Shown here piece by piece: positions 5,673 to 5,784 of a stretch of 5,784 nucleotides of DNA. Under the pieces are notes generated by a model, which was not told where the DNA came from, searched no databases, and worked only from the letters and a program-made list of their open reading frames with translations. The stretch is from an uncultured Sphingobium sp. (lineage in GTDB: Bacteria > Pseudomonadota > Alphaproteobacteria > Sphingomonadales > Sphingomonadaceae): contig CAMLFF010000211.1 in assembly GCA_946479185.1 (NCBI GenBank), forward strand, positions 1 to 5,784, given 5' to 3'. How positions within the stretch are numbered: the stretch's first letter is position 1; every line of letters begins with the position of its first letter. Both the position numbers and the translations under genes were made by a program.

Positions 5673-5784
5673 GTGCTGACTCACATGCTCGAAAGAAGCA
5701 GATCTTCATTGGGACGAAAGGCGCTGCTGGCCTGCGCGATCGGCAGCAGTTTCTGGACAAGTGCCGCATATGCCGACCCGACCG
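5673..5784 (+). CDS. 5' part of an exported protein, cut by window edge
   Basis: An open frame runs from GTG at 5673 to the end of the window, giving 37 complete codons. It reads MLTHMLERSRSSLGRKALLA, then CAIGSSFWTSAAYADPT. This is a typical Sec signal peptide: a long basic n-region to K16, a hydrophobic core from about 17 to 27, and an AYA cleavage site after A33 before DPT. Shine-Dalgarno AGGAG at 5659-5663 supports the GTG; ATG at 5685 (residue 5) would also leave a complete signal peptide. The mature protein is not visible, so its family is unknown; it could be periplasmic, outer-membrane or secreted. It is divergent from the exported SnoaL-like gene, sharing the AT-richer control region between 5518 and 5672. 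It is incomplete because of the window limit and shows no sign of being broken. Confidence 0.7.
   Translation, partial: MLTHMLERSRSSLGRKALLACAIGSSFWTSAAYADPT

Noticed and set aside
5700..5730. A Tat-type signal in the truncated exported protein, suggested by RK before the hydrophobic core.
   Set aside because: The twin-arginine pattern is absent; SLGRKALLA fits an ordinary Sec leader better.

Overview
The window looks like a piece of an alphaproteobacterial chromosome, most probably from a sphingomonad (Sphingomonadaceae). This is inferred from the moderately high GC content, from a TonB-dependent receptor with the plug and C-terminal style common in that family, and from its placement beside small catabolic and regulatory genes. 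No species can be named from the sequence alone.

Layout: (1) 19-2463, plus strand, a complete outer-membrane TonB-dependent receptor with its Shine-Dalgarno at the window edge. (2) 2464-2530, a compact convergent junction with two hairpins; the second lies partly inside the 3' end of the next gene. (3) 2504-3052, minus strand, a MarR-family transcription factor. (4) 3053-3448, a 396-base divergent intergenic region rich in small palindromes, the natural control region for the regulator and the dehydrogenase. (5) 3449-4861, plus strand, a complete NAD(P)-dependent aldehyde dehydrogenase with all main catalytic residues. (6) 4862-5016, a convergent junction with a very strong 16-bp hairpin. (7) 5017-5517, minus strand, a small exported SnoaL/NTF2-like protein. 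(8) 5518-5672, an AT-richer divergent promoter region. (9) 5673 to the window end, plus strand, the first 37 codons of another exported protein, cut by the window edge.

Working model (inference): the receptor imports a scarce or bulky compound across the outer membrane, the aldehyde dehydrogenase oxidises an aldehyde derived from it to a carboxylate in the cytoplasm, and the MarR protein senses the substrate or an intermediate and controls its divergent neighbour. The exported NTF2-like protein and the truncated exported protein would act in the periplasm. The genes alternate in strand (+, -, +, -, +), so this is a set of single-gene transcription units and not one operon. The substrate cannot be read from the sequence. 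I found no RNA genes, CRISPR arrays, insertion sequences or clear signs of mobile DNA, and no strong evidence of an undescribed system. The least explained parts are the palindrome-rich divergent region and the secreted NTF2-like protein next to a second exported protein.
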